Of a DNA stretch of 6,082 nt, positions 5,727 to 6,082 are shown piece after piece; positions within the stretch are counted from its first letter, which is position 1, and each line of letters opens with the position of its first letter. Origin of the DNA: Candidatus Omnitrophota bacterium (GTDB taxonomy: Bacteria; Omnitrophota; Gorgyraeia; Gygaellales; Profunditerraquicolaceae); NCBI GenBank assembly GCA_016938245.1, contig JAFGUY010000055.1:1-6082 (forward strand), written 5' to 3'. A model generated the notes under the pieces. It saw only the letters and a list, made by a program, of their open reading frames with translations. It was not told the DNA's origin and made no database searches. Made by a program: the position numbers and the translations under genes.

Positions 5727-6082
5727 ATGCCAGAACTAAGAAAAGATCCGATTATAGGTAGGTGGGTTATAATTGCCACGGAAAGGGCGCGCCGGCCGGA
5801 CCAGTTTAACGGTAAGCAATATGAGGTTGTCCTCCCGGAAAAACCTTGCCCTTTTTGCGAAGGATCGGAGTCGCAAACCCCTAAGGAAATTTATGTTTTA
5901 AGGCCGCAGAACTCTACCCCTGATGGCCCGGGATGGAGCTTAAGGGTTGTTCCAAGTATCGCGCCTTTTTTAAGGATCGAAGGCGACTTGGACCGCCATG
6001 GAAAAGGCCTTTATGACATTATGAACGGGGTGGGCGCGCATGAGATAATCATTGAGACTAATCAGCATATCGCAAATATGGC
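5727..6082 (+). CDS. galT: Galactose-1-phosphate uridylyltransferase, N-terminal part
   Basis: GalT exchanges UMP between UDP-glucose and galactose-1-phosphate in the Leloir pathway. In this context it could feed UDP-sugars to the envelope glycosyltransferases upstream. The 118 visible residues start MPELRKDPIIGRWVIIATER, the standard bacterial GalT N-terminus. They include the zinc-binding CPFCEG (C41, C44) and GVGAHEIIIET with His105 at the third zinc-ligand position. The active-site HPH motif lies beyond the right edge. The family's usual PNKFPAL-type nucleotide-contact loop reads PSIAPFL (76-82), a departure. ATG 5727 fits the conserved N-terminus, has no Shine-Dalgarno (the upstream bases are TTTTTTTCT) and lies 8 nt past the -10 box. 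The gene is truncated by the window edge. Confidence 0.92.
   Translation, partial: MPELRKDPIIGRWVIIATERARRPDQFNGKQYEVVLPEKPCPFCEGSESQTPKEIYVLRPQNSTPDGPGWSLRVVPSIAPFLRIEGDLDRHGKGLYDIMNGVGAHEIIIETNQHIANM

Overview
The window is one strand of a Gram-negative-type bacterial chromosome. All seven genes read on the + strand. Moderate GC, an LPS inner-core gene set and many short GGGGAC-type palindromes between genes would suit an uncultivated lineage such as Omnitrophota. That placement is inference from gene content and style, not a phylogenetic result.

Positions 1-1516 form an envelope-sugar block. It holds the tail of a family 9 glycosyltransferase (heptosyltransferase-like), a WaaE/KdtX-like family 2 glycosyltransferase, and gmhB, which overlaps the previous gene by ATGA. 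GmhB makes the heptose phosphate precursor and the glycosyltransferases would use activated sugars to build the inner core.

Positions 1517-4503 hold a palindromic repeat, an MGDG-synthase/UgtP-like glycolipid glycosyltransferase, and priA, whose best start (GTG 2692) lies inside the end of the upstream gene. The priA product is the most unusual item. It keeps the PriA fold landmarks and all eight zinc-binding cysteines. The Walker A, DEEH, SAT, motif V and motif VI signatures of the helicase are all degraded. The usual winged-helix segment is missing, and in its place is a short peptide encoded by an in-frame copy of the palindromic repeat.

Positions 4504-5580 hold a second, larger copy of the same repeat, filling almost the whole priA-fmt gap, then a normal fmt. 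The repeat's right end appears to supply the fmt ribosome binding site.

Positions 5581-6082 hold a dense non-coding block (10-bp tandem repeat, near-perfect palindromes with two alternative pairings, a 19-bp tandem repeat and a sigma-70-like promoter), then the start of galT. The galT ATG lies only 8 nt past the -10 box and has no Shine-Dalgarno sequence, so its mRNA is probably leaderless or nearly so.

Overall these are housekeeping and envelope genes, invaded by a family of small palindromic elements that has altered gene boundaries and one protein.
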